Shown: positions 19,345 through 28,542 of the stretch, piece after piece | Layout: every line of letters begins with the position of its first letter | How positions within the stretch are numbered: the first letter of the stretch is position 1 | Assembly (NCBI GenBank): GCA_016191875.1 | Contig: JACPVG010000009.1 | Span: 1 to 64,000 of the forward strand | Source: Chloroflexota bacterium | GTDB taxonomy: Bacteria; Chloroflexota; Anaerolineae; Anaerolineales; UBA11579 | Reading direction: 5' to 3' | Length of the DNA: 64,000 nt | Translations under genes and position numbers: made by a program | The notes under the pieces: generated by a model | The model's input: the letters and a program-made list of their open reading frames with translations, nothing else | Told to the model about the DNA's origin: nothing | Database searches by the model: none

Positions 19345-19380
19345 GTTAGCATATTGCAAACAAAAAATCAAGGGTTAGCA
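19345..19380. promoter_or_regulatory. Candidate operator: two GTTAGCA direct repeats upstream of the toxin gene
   Basis: GTTAGCA occurs at 19345-19351 and 19374-19380 (29-bp period), each followed within a few bases by GCAAAC or AAAC. TTGATT-N17-TAACAT spans the same region on the minus strand. Autoregulation is typical of such pairs; binding is inferred. Confidence 0.35.
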
Positions 19381-19413
19381 AACAAGGGGTTCTCCCTCCC
19401 TGCCCCGCTCCCC

Positions 19414-22400
19414 TCACCGCCCGGCCTGGCGCAACGGCAGCCACAGCGTGAACGTGCTGCCCTCCCCCAGTTTGCTCTCCACCCGCACGTGCCCGCCGTG
19501 CTTCTCGGCGATGCTCTTGACGATGGCCAGGCCCAGGCCGCTGCCGGGCTGCTTGCGGCTCTCGCGGCCCGCCACGCGGTAGAAGCGTTCGAACAGGCGC
19601 GGCACATCCACCGGGGCAATGCCCAGGCCGGTGTCGCGCACGCTGAAGGTCACGCCGCGCGTGTCCACCGTCAGGGCCACCGCCACGTTGCCCTTGCGCT
19701 CGGTATACTTGATGGCGTTCTCCACCAGGTTGGCCATCGCCTGCTGTAAGAGCGCCGAATCGGCCTCAACCATCGGCATCGTGTGCTGCGGCACGTCGAG
19801 GGTCAGCTCGATCTGCTTCTGGGCAGCGATCGCCCGCTGGCCTTCAATCACCTGGCGGGCCAGGTCGGCGGCGGGCACCATCTCCAGGCGCAGGCCCACC
19901 CCGGCCTCGATGCGCCCCAGATCCAGCAGGTTGTTCACCAGCCGCACCATGCTCTGGATGCCGTTGTCGATCTTCTTCAGGTAGCCGGTCTGTTGTTCGT
20001 TGAGGTTTCCGACCATCTCCATCATCGTGGCGTAACCGCGCATCAGGGTCAACGGCGAACGCAGGTCGTGGCTCACCGTGGCGACGAACTCGGATTTGAG
20101 CGCATCGAGTTCCTTGTAATGGGTGATGTCGCGCAGCACGCACACCCGCCCCATCGCCCGGCCGTCGGCCAGCACGGTGGAGGCGGTGGCGAAATAGATG
20201 CGGTTCTCCGGGAAGGCGACCTCAGCCGAATCGCCCTCGTTCGCGCCGCGCAGCAGGGCCAGCAGTTCCTTCTGGCGCACCAGGTCTTGCAGGGGCGCGC
20301 CCTCCGGCAAGGCGCGGCCGCCGCCCAGCAGGGTCTGGGCGGCCGGGTTCGCCAGCAGCAGGCGCTCGTGGTCGTCGGTCACCAGCACCGGGTCGGGCGT
20401 GGCATCCAGGATGGCCTCCAGGCGCTGGCGGCCGATGCGGGCGCTGAGGAACAGGCGGGCGTTGGCGGCCGCCAGGGCGGCCTGCCCGGCCACCGTGCTG
20501 AGGAAACTGAGTTCATCCTCGCTGAAGGTGTGCGGCTGGTCGTAGGCCACCCACAATGCGCCGTAATGGGTATTTTCGTGGCGCAGGGCCACCGCCAGCA
20601 GGGCCTCCGGCAGCGGCGCGCCGGGCGGCGCGTTGAGGCGGGCGCGCGCCGGCTGGCTGAGCGCCACGCGCGGCTGGCGGGCGGTGAGCGCCAGCAGGGC
20701 ATCGTCCAGCGCGGCGTAGCGCGCCGCCGAGGGCCCCAGACCGAAGTGCAATGGCGTCTCTTCCCGGAAGTCCGGCAGGGCGGCCGGGGTAAGCGCCAGC
20801 CGCGCCGCGCTGGCGCCGGTGGTCAGGGCGGCTTCCAGCACCGGGCCGACCGCCTTGTCCATATCCAGCGTGGCAGCCACCCCCCGGCTCACTGAGAGCA
20901 GGCGGTTCATCTCATCCAGGCGCGCCTTGAGGTTCACACGCATCTGCTCGAACGAACGGCCCAACTGCCCCAGTTCGTCGCTGCCCTGCAGGGCCAGCGG
21001 CTGGTCCAGGTCGCCCCCGGCAATGCTGGTGGATACGCTGGCCAGCTGGTTGAGCGAGCGCACGTAGCGGCGCAGCGCCAGCCAGAACAGGAAGTACACC
21101 AGCACCAGCAAGGCCAGCACGCCGCCCAGCACCGGCGCGGCGATCTCCATGGCCGTCTGCTGGGCCACGCGGGCCGGCACGGCGGTCACCACCGCCCAGC
21201 CGCGCCCCGGCGTGGGGCTGGTATAGACCAGCTGGCGGGTGCCGTCCAGCCCCGGCTGGGGGGCGAAGGTCGGCGTGCGGCCCACCTCGCCGGAATAGGT
21301 CGTGCCGACCAGCTGCGCCGCGGGATGGTACATGATCAACCCCTGGTCGTCCACCAGCACGCCGTAGCCGCTGATCGCCTGCATGGCGTCCAGGCTGTCC
21401 AGAATCGGGTCGGTGAAAGGGTTGGTGCTCAGGCTGGTGCGGCCCAACAGCACGCCGCGCACCGCGCCGGTCTCGTCCAGCAGGCTGTGCAGGAAGGTCA
21501 TGCGCCCGGCGCGGTCATCGGCGGCGGGCGGCAGGGCGTACATCTGGAACTGCACTCCGGCGTAGGCCAGATCCAGGCCCAGCAGTTCCTCCGGGGTGAG
21601 CAGCAGGGCGTTGCCGGCTCGCAGCGGGAACCCGCCTGCCAGGTTGCCCGCCCGGTCCAGCACGGCCAGCTGGTCGAAGTAGGGCACCGAGCGCAGGTCT
21701 TCGGCCAGCAGGTTCTCCAGCGCCGCGCCGGCCGTCAGATACAGGCGCGGGTCGTCGGCGAGCTGGCTGATGAGCGTCTGGCCGGTTTCCAGGAAGAACG
21801 GGACAGCCTGGGCGGCGGTGTCGGCGGTGGTGCGCAGGCGCTGTTCGAGCATGGAAGCGGCGGCATTGCCCGCCACCCACCACATGCCCGCCATCAGCAG
21901 CAGGATGAAAGCCAGGGCGGCCGGCACCAGCAGGTTGAACAGGCGGGTCTGCAGGCTGCGCTCGCCCGGCGAAGGCAGCAGCGCCCCCTGCCCGCCCCAG
22001 CGGCCGGGCAGGGCAAAGGCGGCCACCTCGCCCACGAAGCCCGCCGAAACCAACTGAATCAGGCCGGCCAGGGCCAGCCAGCCCAGCCGGGCGAAGGTGT
22101 AATCCAACCGGGCAGCCAGCGTGCCGCTCACCACCAGCGGGGTGGTGAACAGCGTCAGCAGGCCATAGGCCAGGCTGAGGGCCGCGGCGGCCAGCAGCGG
22201 CCGCCGCCAGAGGCGGTAGAGCAGGGTGCGGTAGCGCTGGCGCAGGGCGGCGCTCAGCAGCACAGCCAGCAAGGCCAGGTTGAACGGGTCGAAGGCGTTA
22301 TGGCCGTCGAAGCCGGCCTGGAGGAACCCCGCCAGCCCGGCCAGCCCGGCGGCCGGCAGCGGGCCGAGCAGCCCGGCCGCCAGCAGCCAGGGCATGGCGG

Positions 22401-22689
22401 CCAACAGCATTGCCGCCGGGCCGACCGGCGTGATGGGCTTGCCGGGCGGCGGCAGCATGCCGGCATCCGGCAGGCGCACGCCCACCGCCAGCGCGGCGGG
22501 GGGCGTAACCAGCAGCAGGACGATAAGAAGGAAGGTAAGGCGGTTTTCCCAGCGCGGGGCGTACGTGCGGAAGCGGCGCGCCAGCAGCAGTGTGAAGACC
22601 GCCAATGCGAACCAGGCCAGCCAGCCCGAAACGCCGACCGGCAGGTCGAAATAGAATGATTCTCCCAGCAAGGTCAGGATCAGAGCCAT
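19414..22689 (-). CDS. Large membrane sensor histidine kinase
   Basis: The 1,091-residue protein starts with several membrane helices (about 10-235). A second membrane pair then encloses an extracytoplasmic dCache-like sensor (about 255-505). HAMP follows, then GAF (about 610-750), PAS (about 755-860), HisKA with phospho-acceptor His874 in VSHDLRSPL, and HATPase_c with N box NLVENAIKY (about 987-995), G1 DTGLGI (about 1019) and G2 GSGLGLAI (about 1049). All catalytic boxes are intact. No response regulator lies nearby, so it is an orphan kinase. The ligand is unknown. A TATAAT about 63 bases upstream may give it its own promoter. Confidence 0.88.
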   Translation of the reverse strand: MALILTLLGESFYFDLPVGVSGWLAWFALAVFTLLLARRFRTYAPRWENRLTFLLIVLLLVTPPAALAVGVRLPDAGMLPPPGKPITPVGPAAMLLAAMPWLLAAGLLGPLPAAGLAGLAGFLQAGFDGHNAFDPFNLALLAVLLSAALRQRYRTLLYRLWRRPLLAAAALSLAYGLLTLFTTPLVVSGTLAARLDYTFARLGWLALAGLIQLVSAGFVGEVAAFALPGRWGGQGALLPSPGERSLQTRLFNLLVPAALAFILLLMAGMWWVAGNAAASMLEQRLRTTADTAAQAVPFFLETGQTLISQLADDPRLYLTAGAALENLLAEDLRSVPYFDQLAVLDRAGNLAGGFPLRAGNALLLTPEELLGLDLAYAGVQFQMYALPPAADDRAGRMTFLHSLLDETGAVRGVLLGRTSLSTNPFTDPILDSLDAMQAISGYGVLVDDQGLIMYHPAAQLVGTTYSGEVGRTPTFAPQPGLDGTRQLVYTSPTPGRGWAVVTAVPARVAQQTAMEIAAPVLGGVLALLVLVYFLFWLALRRYVRSLNQLASVSTSIAGGDLDQPLALQGSDELGQLGRSFEQMRVNLKARLDEMNRLLSVSRGVAATLDMDKAVGPVLEAALTTGASAARLALTPAALPDFREETPLHFGLGPSAARYAALDDALLALTARQPRVALSQPARARLNAPPGAPLPEALLAVALRHENTHYGALWVAYDQPHTFSEDELSFLSTVAGQAALAAANARLFLSARIGRQRLEAILDATPDPVLVTDDHERLLLANPAAQTLLGGGRALPEGAPLQDLVRQKELLALLRGANEGDSAEVAFPENRIYFATASTVLADGRAMGRVCVLRDITHYKELDALKSEFVATVSHDLRSPLTLMRGYATMMEMVGNLNEQQTGYLKKIDNGIQSMVRLVNNLLDLGRIEAGVGLRLEMVPAADLARQVIEGQRAIAAQKQIELTLDVPQHTMPMVEADSALLQQAMANLVENAIKYTERKGNVAVALTVDTRGVTFSVRDTGLGIAPVDVPRLFERFYRVAGRESRKQPGSGLGLAIVKSIAEKHGGHVRVESKLGEGSTFTLWLPLRQAGR

Positions 22690-22751
22690 TATGGATAGAC
22701 CTGCTGAGGCGGCCGCTCACGCCCGGCCGCCGCTTTCGCCTCGATGAAACG

Positions 22752-22757
22752 ATTATA
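22752..22757 (-). promoter_or_regulatory. Possible -10 box for the histidine kinase gene
   Basis: TATAAT on the minus strand lies 63 bases upstream of the kinase start and just after the acyltransferase stop codon. No convincing -35 box is found. Confidence 0.3.
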
Positions 22758-22768
22758 CAACAGGCCGG

Positions 22769-23491
22769 TCAGAGAACGCCCGTCTCGCGCCGCGCCGCCA
22801 TCTCCTCAGCGTAGGCGCCGTGATATTCGGGCGGCAGCAGTTCGGCGATGCGCAGCATCACCTCGTCGGCGTTGCGCTGGCGGGCGCGGCGGCGCTCGTC
22901 GCCCTTGCCGGTCACCGGCGGCAGGGTGAAGGCCGGGCCAATGCGCAGCTGGATGCGCGGGCGCGGCAGGCGCCGGCTGAACGCCTGTTTGAGAATTTCG
23001 TCGCTGGTGCCGCTGAAGGCCGCCGGAAGGATGGGCACCTCCCCGGCTCTGTCCAGGATATAGGCCACGCCGGGCAGAGCGCGGCGCATGCCGGGCGAAT
23101 GCGAGCGCCCGCCCTCCGGCGAGATCATCAGCGGGTAGCCCGCCGCCAGCGCGGCCTGGATGCGGTCCATCACCAGCCGGTCGTATTCGCCGCGCTTGAT
23201 GGGAATCGCTCCGTAAAACGTCACCAGGAGGCCCTGGCCGCTGCGTTCCCACACGTCTGCGCCGGCCACCGCTTCCAGAAAGACCGGCCAGAAGGCCAGC
23301 AGCAGCGGCGGCTCCAGCACCGAGATGTGGTTGTAGGCCACCACATACGGCCCGTGGGCGGGCACGTTTTCGCGGCCGGACACCTGCGTTCGGAAGACAA
23401 TGCGGATGATGGGGTAGAAAATGAGATACAACAGGGCGCGGCGTGCCCGCATCCACAAGGTAACGCGGTAGGGGCGGGCGTTATCCGGCAT
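22769..23491 (-). CDS. 1-acyl-glycerol-3-phosphate acyltransferase-like protein (PlsC family)
   Basis: The 240-residue membrane-associated protein should transfer a fatty acyl chain to lysophosphatidate or a similar acceptor. Block I reads NHISVLE (His55, Glu60), where the usual NHxSxxD has Asp; the H-x4-D catalytic pair is thus H-x4-E. Block III reads PEGGRSHSPG instead of the usual EGTRS. Both changes are conservative, but they could mean a shifted acyl acceptor. The start at 23491 lies inside the last codons of cmk (11-bp overlap), and cmk-plsC coupling is common in bacteria. Confidence 0.85.
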   Translation of the reverse strand: MPDNARPYRVTLWMRARRALLYLIFYPIIRIVFRTQVSGRENVPAHGPYVVAYNHISVLEPPLLLAFWPVFLEAVAGADVWERSGQGLLVTFYGAIPIKRGEYDRLVMDRIQAALAAGYPLMISPEGGRSHSPGMRRALPGVAYILDRAGEVPILPAAFSGTSDEILKQAFSRRLPRPRIQLRIGPAFTLPPVTGKGDERRRARQRNADEVMLRIAELLPPEYHGAYAEEMAARRETGVL

Positions 23492-24173
23492 CCTGGCGCG
23501 CCTCCACCAGGGCCAGCATCTCTGCGAACACCTCGTCGGCGTTCTTGCCGTCCGAATCGACAATGACGGCATCCTCGGCCGGGCGCAGCGGAGCGAGGTC
23601 GCGCGAGGCGTCCAGACGGTCGCGCTGGCGAATCGAATCCAGCAGACGCTCGAACTCCTCGGGTTTGCCGCTGCGCCGGCGTTCCTCGAAGCGCCGCCGG
23701 GCGCGTTCCGCCACGGAGGCGTCCAGGTAGATCTTCAGGTCGGCTTCCGGCAGCACCACCGTGCCGATGTCGCGCCCGACCATCACCACCCGGCCGCGCA
23801 GGCCGATGCGGCGCTGCGGCCCGGTGAGCGCCTGGCGCACGCCGGGGTAGGCCGCTACGATCGAGACACTGGCATCCACCTGCGGCTGACGGATCTCCCA
23901 GGTGCAGTCGCGCCCATCAATGAGCACATCCGCCTGGCGGCCATCCGTCTGTGAAGCGGGCTGCACGTCGATGTCGAGTCCCTCGGCGACGCGCGTGCAC
24001 AGCGCCTCATCGCCGGCATCGCCGCCCTGGGCCAGCACGGCATAGGTCACAGCGCGGTACATGACGCCGGTGTCGAAGAACAGGTAGTCGAGTGCATCGG
24101 CCAGGCGCTTGGCAAGCGTGGATTTCCCGGAAGCGGCCGGGCCGTCGATGGCGATGCTGTTGAGAAGCGGCAA
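23481..24173 (-). CDS. cmk: Cytidylate kinase (TTG start)
   Basis: The 230-residue enzyme phosphorylates CMP and dCMP with ATP. The P-loop DGPAASGKST (10-19) is at the N-terminus. FDTGVMYRAVT, the GRDIGTVVLPEA motif, and the lid Arg-rich RRRFEERRRSG follow. The start must be a TTG at 24173: it is preceded by GGAG, and the first in-frame ATG would remove the P-loop. An unusual start may lower expression. Its 3' end overlaps the acyltransferase gene. Confidence 0.92.
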   Translation of the reverse strand: MPLLNSIAIDGPAASGKSTLAKRLADALDYLFFDTGVMYRAVTYAVLAQGGDAGDEALCTRVAEGLDIDVQPASQTDGRQADVLIDGRDCTWEIRQPQVDASVSIVAAYPGVRQALTGPQRRIGLRGRVVMVGRDIGTVVLPEADLKIYLDASVAERARRRFEERRRSGKPEEFERLLDSIRQRDRLDASRDLAPLRPAEDAVIVDSDGKNADEVFAEMLALVEARQDAG

Positions 24174-24194
24174 GGGGTTCTCCGGCCTGGGCGT

Positions 24195-25958
24195 CTAAGG
24201 CTCGGCCGGCGCGCCCTCTTCGGGCGGGGCCTCGCCTTCCGGGAGCGCGTCGTCCGGCAACCGCTCTTCGAGCGGCTGATCGGGGATGCCGCCAGGGAAC
24301 AGGTCGGCCCGCCCCCAGACGAGCACGGTGGTGGAAACCGCCGGGGCCTGGCGGAAAAGCAGCCATGAGATCAGGTTGGGCGGCAGGGCGCCCTCCCAGG
24401 CCGGCTGCCAGCCGACGGCGAACGACTGGCCGCGGTAGCCCAGGGCGGTCAGCAGGTCGATGGCGGCCGGGTCGGTCACCAGGGCCGGGCGGCTCTCGGC
24501 GGCCGACACCTGGCTGGCGAAGACCAGGTTGGGCATGTCGCGCAGTTCCCAGGCGACGGCGTCTGAACCGGTCTGCACGGTCACATCCAGCGAGGTGCGC
24601 TCGCCCAGCCGGAACTCGGAGAGGTCGCCGACGGTGGCGGCCGCCAGATCAGCCAGGCCCGGCGCGGGGCCGCTCCACCAGAGTTCCGCTGCGGTGGTCT
24701 CGCGGCGGAAGGCGGCGCTGAACAGGCCGCTGATGGTGAAGAACAGCAGGAACAGGCTCACGCCCCACAGCGCGCCGCGCCCGGCTTCGGCGAAACTCCA
24801 GCCGATGCCCACCAGGAGCGTGGAGATGACCGCCAGGGCCAGCACGACGATGGAGAGCGACAGCCCCCGCCGAATCTCTTCCAGGTTTTCGGGCGAGATG
24901 AAGCCAAGCGAAGCCAGGCTGAACCATATATAGGTGAAGAAGACGAGCAACAGGGCGGCTTCAAGCCACACTACCTGGCGGTCTTCTTCAGGGCCGGGGC
25001 GCAGGGCAGGCGCAAGCGCGCCCGCCGCCAGCCCCCACAGCGGCACCAGCGCCCAGACCAGGTCGGCCGCCTGGCGGGCGGGAGAAAGCAACGCCAGGGC
25101 CAGGGCCGCCAGCAGCCACCACCCCAGGAAACGCGAGTGGGCAGCGGGCTGGCGCACGGCCCGGGCCAGGCCGATGACCCCGAACAGCAGGGCAAACGGC
25201 TGGTAGGCCGCCAGCGCAAAAAACAGCCGCCCGGCCGGGACGCCCGAAGGCGTGACCCAGCCCAGGAAATAAGCCGGCAGGCTGGCCCCGAAGGCGCCCA
25301 ACCCGGCGGGGACCTGCAGGAACAGCGTCCCGGCCAGCAGCAGCGTACCGCCGCCGAACAGTGCCGCCCGGCGCAGGTCGCCGACCGGCAGGCGCAGCGG
25401 CTGGCGGCGCAGGGCGGCATCCGCAAGGGCCGCCAGGAGCAGCACCACCAGTCCGTGCCAGAGGGCCGGGCCGGAGAGCAGCCCCAGCGCCAGCAGCACG
25501 CCAGCCACCGCCGGGGCGTTCAACAGCCAGGCCGAGAAACCCAGGGTCAGGAACGCCAGGGCGGGCATCGGGCCGCCGGCCTGGCGCGACACCGCCACCA
25601 GGCCGGGGTCGAGCGCCAGCCCGAAGGCCAGCGCCAGGGCCGGGATGCGCCCGAGGCGTTCGCGCCAGAGGAAGGGAGCAGCCACCAGCGCCGCCCCGGC
25701 CAGCGCCGGGAGCAGGCGCGCCAGCTGGTCGCCGCTGCCCAGCCAGCGGAACAGGAAACCGGTCAGAATGACATAGAGCGGCTGCGGGCCGAATTCGGCG
25801 GCCTGGCCGTCCGCCAGGCGGTGAGCCTGCAGGGCCCAGTGGGCCTCGTTCTCGGCCAGCGGAATGGCATCCAGCGCGCCCAGGCGCAGGGCCAGCGCCA
25901 GCCCGAAGGCCAGCAGGTGCAGGGCGTGTTCGAAGGTGAAGGTCCGGTTGGCGCTCAT
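24195..25958 (-). CDS. GT39/ArnT-like membrane glycosyltransferase
   Basis: The 587-residue polytopic protein begins with a helix followed by the first extracytoplasmic loop LAENEAHWALQAHRLADG. Its acidic residue (about Glu38) occupies the position of the catalytic Asp/Glu of dolichyl- or undecaprenyl-phosphate-dependent GT39/GT83 enzymes. About 11 membrane helices and a soluble C-terminal domain (about 410-587) follow. It probably moves a sugar from a lipid carrier onto an envelope acceptor; donor and acceptor are unknown. A TATAAT lies 8 bases before the ATG with no SD, suggesting a leaderless message. It is the last gene of the glycan block. Confidence 0.72.
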   Translation of the reverse strand: MSANRTFTFEHALHLLAFGLALALRLGALDAIPLAENEAHWALQAHRLADGQAAEFGPQPLYVILTGFLFRWLGSGDQLARLLPALAGAALVAAPFLWRERLGRIPALALAFGLALDPGLVAVSRQAGGPMPALAFLTLGFSAWLLNAPAVAGVLLALGLLSGPALWHGLVVLLLAALADAALRRQPLRLPVGDLRRAALFGGGTLLLAGTLFLQVPAGLGAFGASLPAYFLGWVTPSGVPAGRLFFALAAYQPFALLFGVIGLARAVRQPAAHSRFLGWWLLAALALALLSPARQAADLVWALVPLWGLAAGALAPALRPGPEEDRQVVWLEAALLLVFFTYIWFSLASLGFISPENLEEIRRGLSLSIVVLALAVISTLLVGIGWSFAEAGRGALWGVSLFLLFFTISGLFSAAFRRETTAAELWWSGPAPGLADLAAATVGDLSEFRLGERTSLDVTVQTGSDAVAWELRDMPNLVFASQVSAAESRPALVTDPAAIDLLTALGYRGQSFAVGWQPAWEGALPPNLISWLLFRQAPAVSTTVLVWGRADLFPGGIPDQPLEERLPDDALPEGEAPPEEGAPAEP

Positions 25959-25966
25959 TGACGGCT

Positions 25967-25972
25967 ATTATA
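25967..25972 (-). promoter_or_regulatory. -10 box (TATAAT) for a probable leaderless glycosyltransferase mRNA
   Basis: TATAAT on the minus strand is followed by 8 bases and the ATG at 25958; no Shine-Dalgarno site is present. Confidence 0.5.
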
Positions 25973-25992
25973 TCGTCCCGAAGTCGGCGGAG

Positions 25993-28458
25993 TCATTCTG
26001 AGGTGAGGTCTTCCGGGACGCCGTAGATGGTGACGTCACCCTGCTGGAATAGGATTGGCAGGTAAAGGGCAAATTTCTGCTCGTCCACCGCGTAGGTGCT
26101 GCGCTCCAGTATGCCAACGTAGATGAAGCGGACGCCATAGGTTTCCAAGATCAGGCGGGCCTCATCCCAACTGGGCGTGGAATACAGCCGCTCGATGTCG
26201 GCCTGGCGGTTGCCCATCTCCGCGCCGCCGCCGCGCCATTGGCTTTCGTGGCCGGGCCAGCCCAGCAGGGCGGGCTGGCCGCTGTGGGCGGAGATGCGGG
26301 CGTACTGCGTATACGAGCCGCCCACCGCCTCCACCAGCGTGCCCAGCGGCTGGTCCCACAGCCAGGCCACCGCGGCGTGGTCGTCGGTCGAGAGGTAGGC
26401 GAAGTGGGCGGTGCCATCCAGGCTCAACCGCCGCCCGGCCTGCTCGAATTCCCGCAGGCGCGTGGAGAGGCCATAGGCCGGATACGTCAGACCAATGGCC
26501 AGCACGAGCACCAGCACACCGGCGAAGGCCAGCCGCGCCCCGCGGCGTGGGGCGCTCAGGAGCACAGCCGCGCCGTAGGCGGCTGCCACGCTCCATACCA
26601 GCCAGGCCTGGATGAAGAACTTGAAGACTGTGTTCATGCGATGGCCGAACTGGTCGCGCAGGTAGACGAATTCGGGCGCCAGCACCAGCAGCGCGCCAAA
26701 CAGCGCCAACCCCAGGGCAAAGGCGTGGCCCGGATTCTCTCCCGCGCTGGCGGCTTTGCGCGGCCACAACCCGGCCAGCGCCAGCCCGGCCAGCAGCGCC
26801 AGCGTCAGCCAGCCGCCGGCGTAGGCCAGCCGCCGCTCCAGCCCGGCCCGCACCAGGCTGTCGAAATCCGGCGCGCCGGTCAGCCCGGCCAGCAGGTCGG
26901 CCGCGCCGGGGTTGCCGGTGACCGCCGGTAGGGCCAGGGCCATGGCCAGGGCAAGAAGCATGGAAGCCGCCCACAGCCCGGCCACCAGTGCCAGGCCGCT
27001 GAAGACGCCCACCAGGAGACCCTTCAGCCCGGCGCGCTGGGCCGTCACGTACAGGAGGAAGACCAGCAGCGCCACGAACAGAGTGCCGAACATGACCCAC
27101 AGATGCGCGCCGCGGGTCGGGTTCAAGATATTGGGCAGGATACCGCCCGCCTGGGATGAGAAACTGAGGTGGAAGGGCAGGTACAGGATGACGGCCAGCA
27201 CGCCCACAGCCAACAGCGCCTGGAAGCCCTCCCACAGGCGCGCCTCCGCCCAGCCCTGTTCGCCGGCCTGTACATAGACATAGACAAGCGTAAAGAATCC
27301 GAGGTAGATGGGAAAATCCCAGATATTCAGGAAGGCCAGCCCGCCCAGCAGCAGCGCGCCGAACCACAGCGTCGTGCGGTCGAACGCCAGCCGCCAGGGG
27401 CCGAAGCGGGTTTCGCCGCGCCCGCCGCCCAGGAAGTAGTTGAGGCCGAACGCCAGCGCCAGCATGACGAATGGCATCGCCAGCACGTGCGGGTGCAGGT
27501 CGGCCAGATAAAGCGAGAAGAACGGAAACTCGTCGATGACTTCGACTTCCGCGCCGAGGAAATTGCGGTCGTTGACCACCCGCGAAGCCCGCCACCACCA
27601 CCAGTTGCGGGTCGGGCCGGTCGGGTCGTTGAGCGAAGGCGCCACGTACAGGTCTTTGATGTCCAGCCAGGTCCAGAAACGCGAGACCAGCTCGCCCTCC
27701 TCATTGAAGCGCCAGAACGCGCCGCGGGCGTGGAACATTTCCAGCAGACCCTCGACATTGCTGACCACAAAGGCGAACAACGGGGCGAGGGCGGCCAGCC
27801 ACAGGCTCTGGCCCTCGTGCTTACCACGCCAGGCCGCCAGCAGGTCGGCCACCAATCCGTACGCCCCGGCAGCGGCCATGGCGAACACGCTGGCGATCAT
27901 CAGGTTGAAGGCCAGCCCGGCGGGCACGGCCGCCAGGCGCGCCAGCATGGCCGTCAGCACATAGCCGAAGTAATAGTACGAAATCGCATAACCGGAAAGC
28001 CAGGGGTCGTGGGGCGGCAGGGTGGGCGAGCGCAGGGCGGAATTGATGAAAGCCAGTTCCATCGGCTTCTCGGTGTAGGTCACGTCCGGGTAGAGCGCCC
28101 GCAGCAGGCTGACGACGATGAACGCCAGCAGGAACACCAGTTCCACGGCCGCCACCAGGCGGGCGTTCTCCTTCAGCCAGGCGCGGGTCGCGCCCGGTTC
28201 ATCCCGGCGCTGCCGCCACCAGGCCAGGCCCAGCACCACGGCCAGCGCCAGCCATTCACCGCCCAGGTCGTTGCCCAGGATGCCCAGCGATCCCAGGATC
28301 CAGAAGGCAAATCCCCACAGCAGCAGGCCCAGCGGCCGGGCGAAGGCCACGCCGCGCCCCGGCAGGGCGCCCAGCAGGCGGAAGGTGAGCGGGTAGACCC
28401 ACCAGCCGACGGCGCTCAACACCAGCAGCCAGCGCAGGGCGGCAAACACTTCCAGCAT
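25993..28458 (-). CDS. YYY-type membrane protein (DUF2298 family)
   Basis: The 821-residue polytopic protein belongs to the family named for a Tyr-triplet; here SYYYFGYV (about residues 159-166) follows PMELAFINSALRSPTLPPHDPW. A large extracytoplasmic loop (about 235-310, rich in Trp and charged residues) is followed by more helices, and a short C-terminal globular domain contains SYTQYARI and a GWPGHESQWRGG segment. The family is found mainly in Chloroflexota and some archaea and is thought to be GT39-like. It starts 84 bp after the stop of a large protein carrying the same domain. Confidence 0.82.
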   Translation of the reverse strand: MLEVFAALRWLLVLSAVGWWVYPLTFRLLGALPGRGVAFARPLGLLLWGFAFWILGSLGILGNDLGGEWLALAVVLGLAWWRQRRDEPGATRAWLKENARLVAAVELVFLLAFIVVSLLRALYPDVTYTEKPMELAFINSALRSPTLPPHDPWLSGYAISYYYFGYVLTAMLARLAAVPAGLAFNLMIASVFAMAAAGAYGLVADLLAAWRGKHEGQSLWLAALAPLFAFVVSNVEGLLEMFHARGAFWRFNEEGELVSRFWTWLDIKDLYVAPSLNDPTGPTRNWWWWRASRVVNDRNFLGAEVEVIDEFPFFSLYLADLHPHVLAMPFVMLALAFGLNYFLGGGRGETRFGPWRLAFDRTTLWFGALLLGGLAFLNIWDFPIYLGFFTLVYVYVQAGEQGWAEARLWEGFQALLAVGVLAVILYLPFHLSFSSQAGGILPNILNPTRGAHLWVMFGTLFVALLVFLLYVTAQRAGLKGLLVGVFSGLALVAGLWAASMLLALAMALALPAVTGNPGAADLLAGLTGAPDFDSLVRAGLERRLAYAGGWLTLALLAGLALAGLWPRKAASAGENPGHAFALGLALFGALLVLAPEFVYLRDQFGHRMNTVFKFFIQAWLVWSVAAAYGAAVLLSAPRRGARLAFAGVLVLVLAIGLTYPAYGLSTRLREFEQAGRRLSLDGTAHFAYLSTDDHAAVAWLWDQPLGTLVEAVGGSYTQYARISAHSGQPALLGWPGHESQWRGGGAEMGNRQADIERLYSTPSWDEARLILETYGVRFIYVGILERSTYAVDEQKFALYLPILFQQGDVTIYGVPEDLTSE

Positions 28459-28542
28459 CGCCTAAGCCGCCCCTTTCAGGTCTTTGTGCGAAGGCATTTC
28501 ATATCCCTTCAGGCATCTTCTCATAGCGGTCCCATGGGCGGC

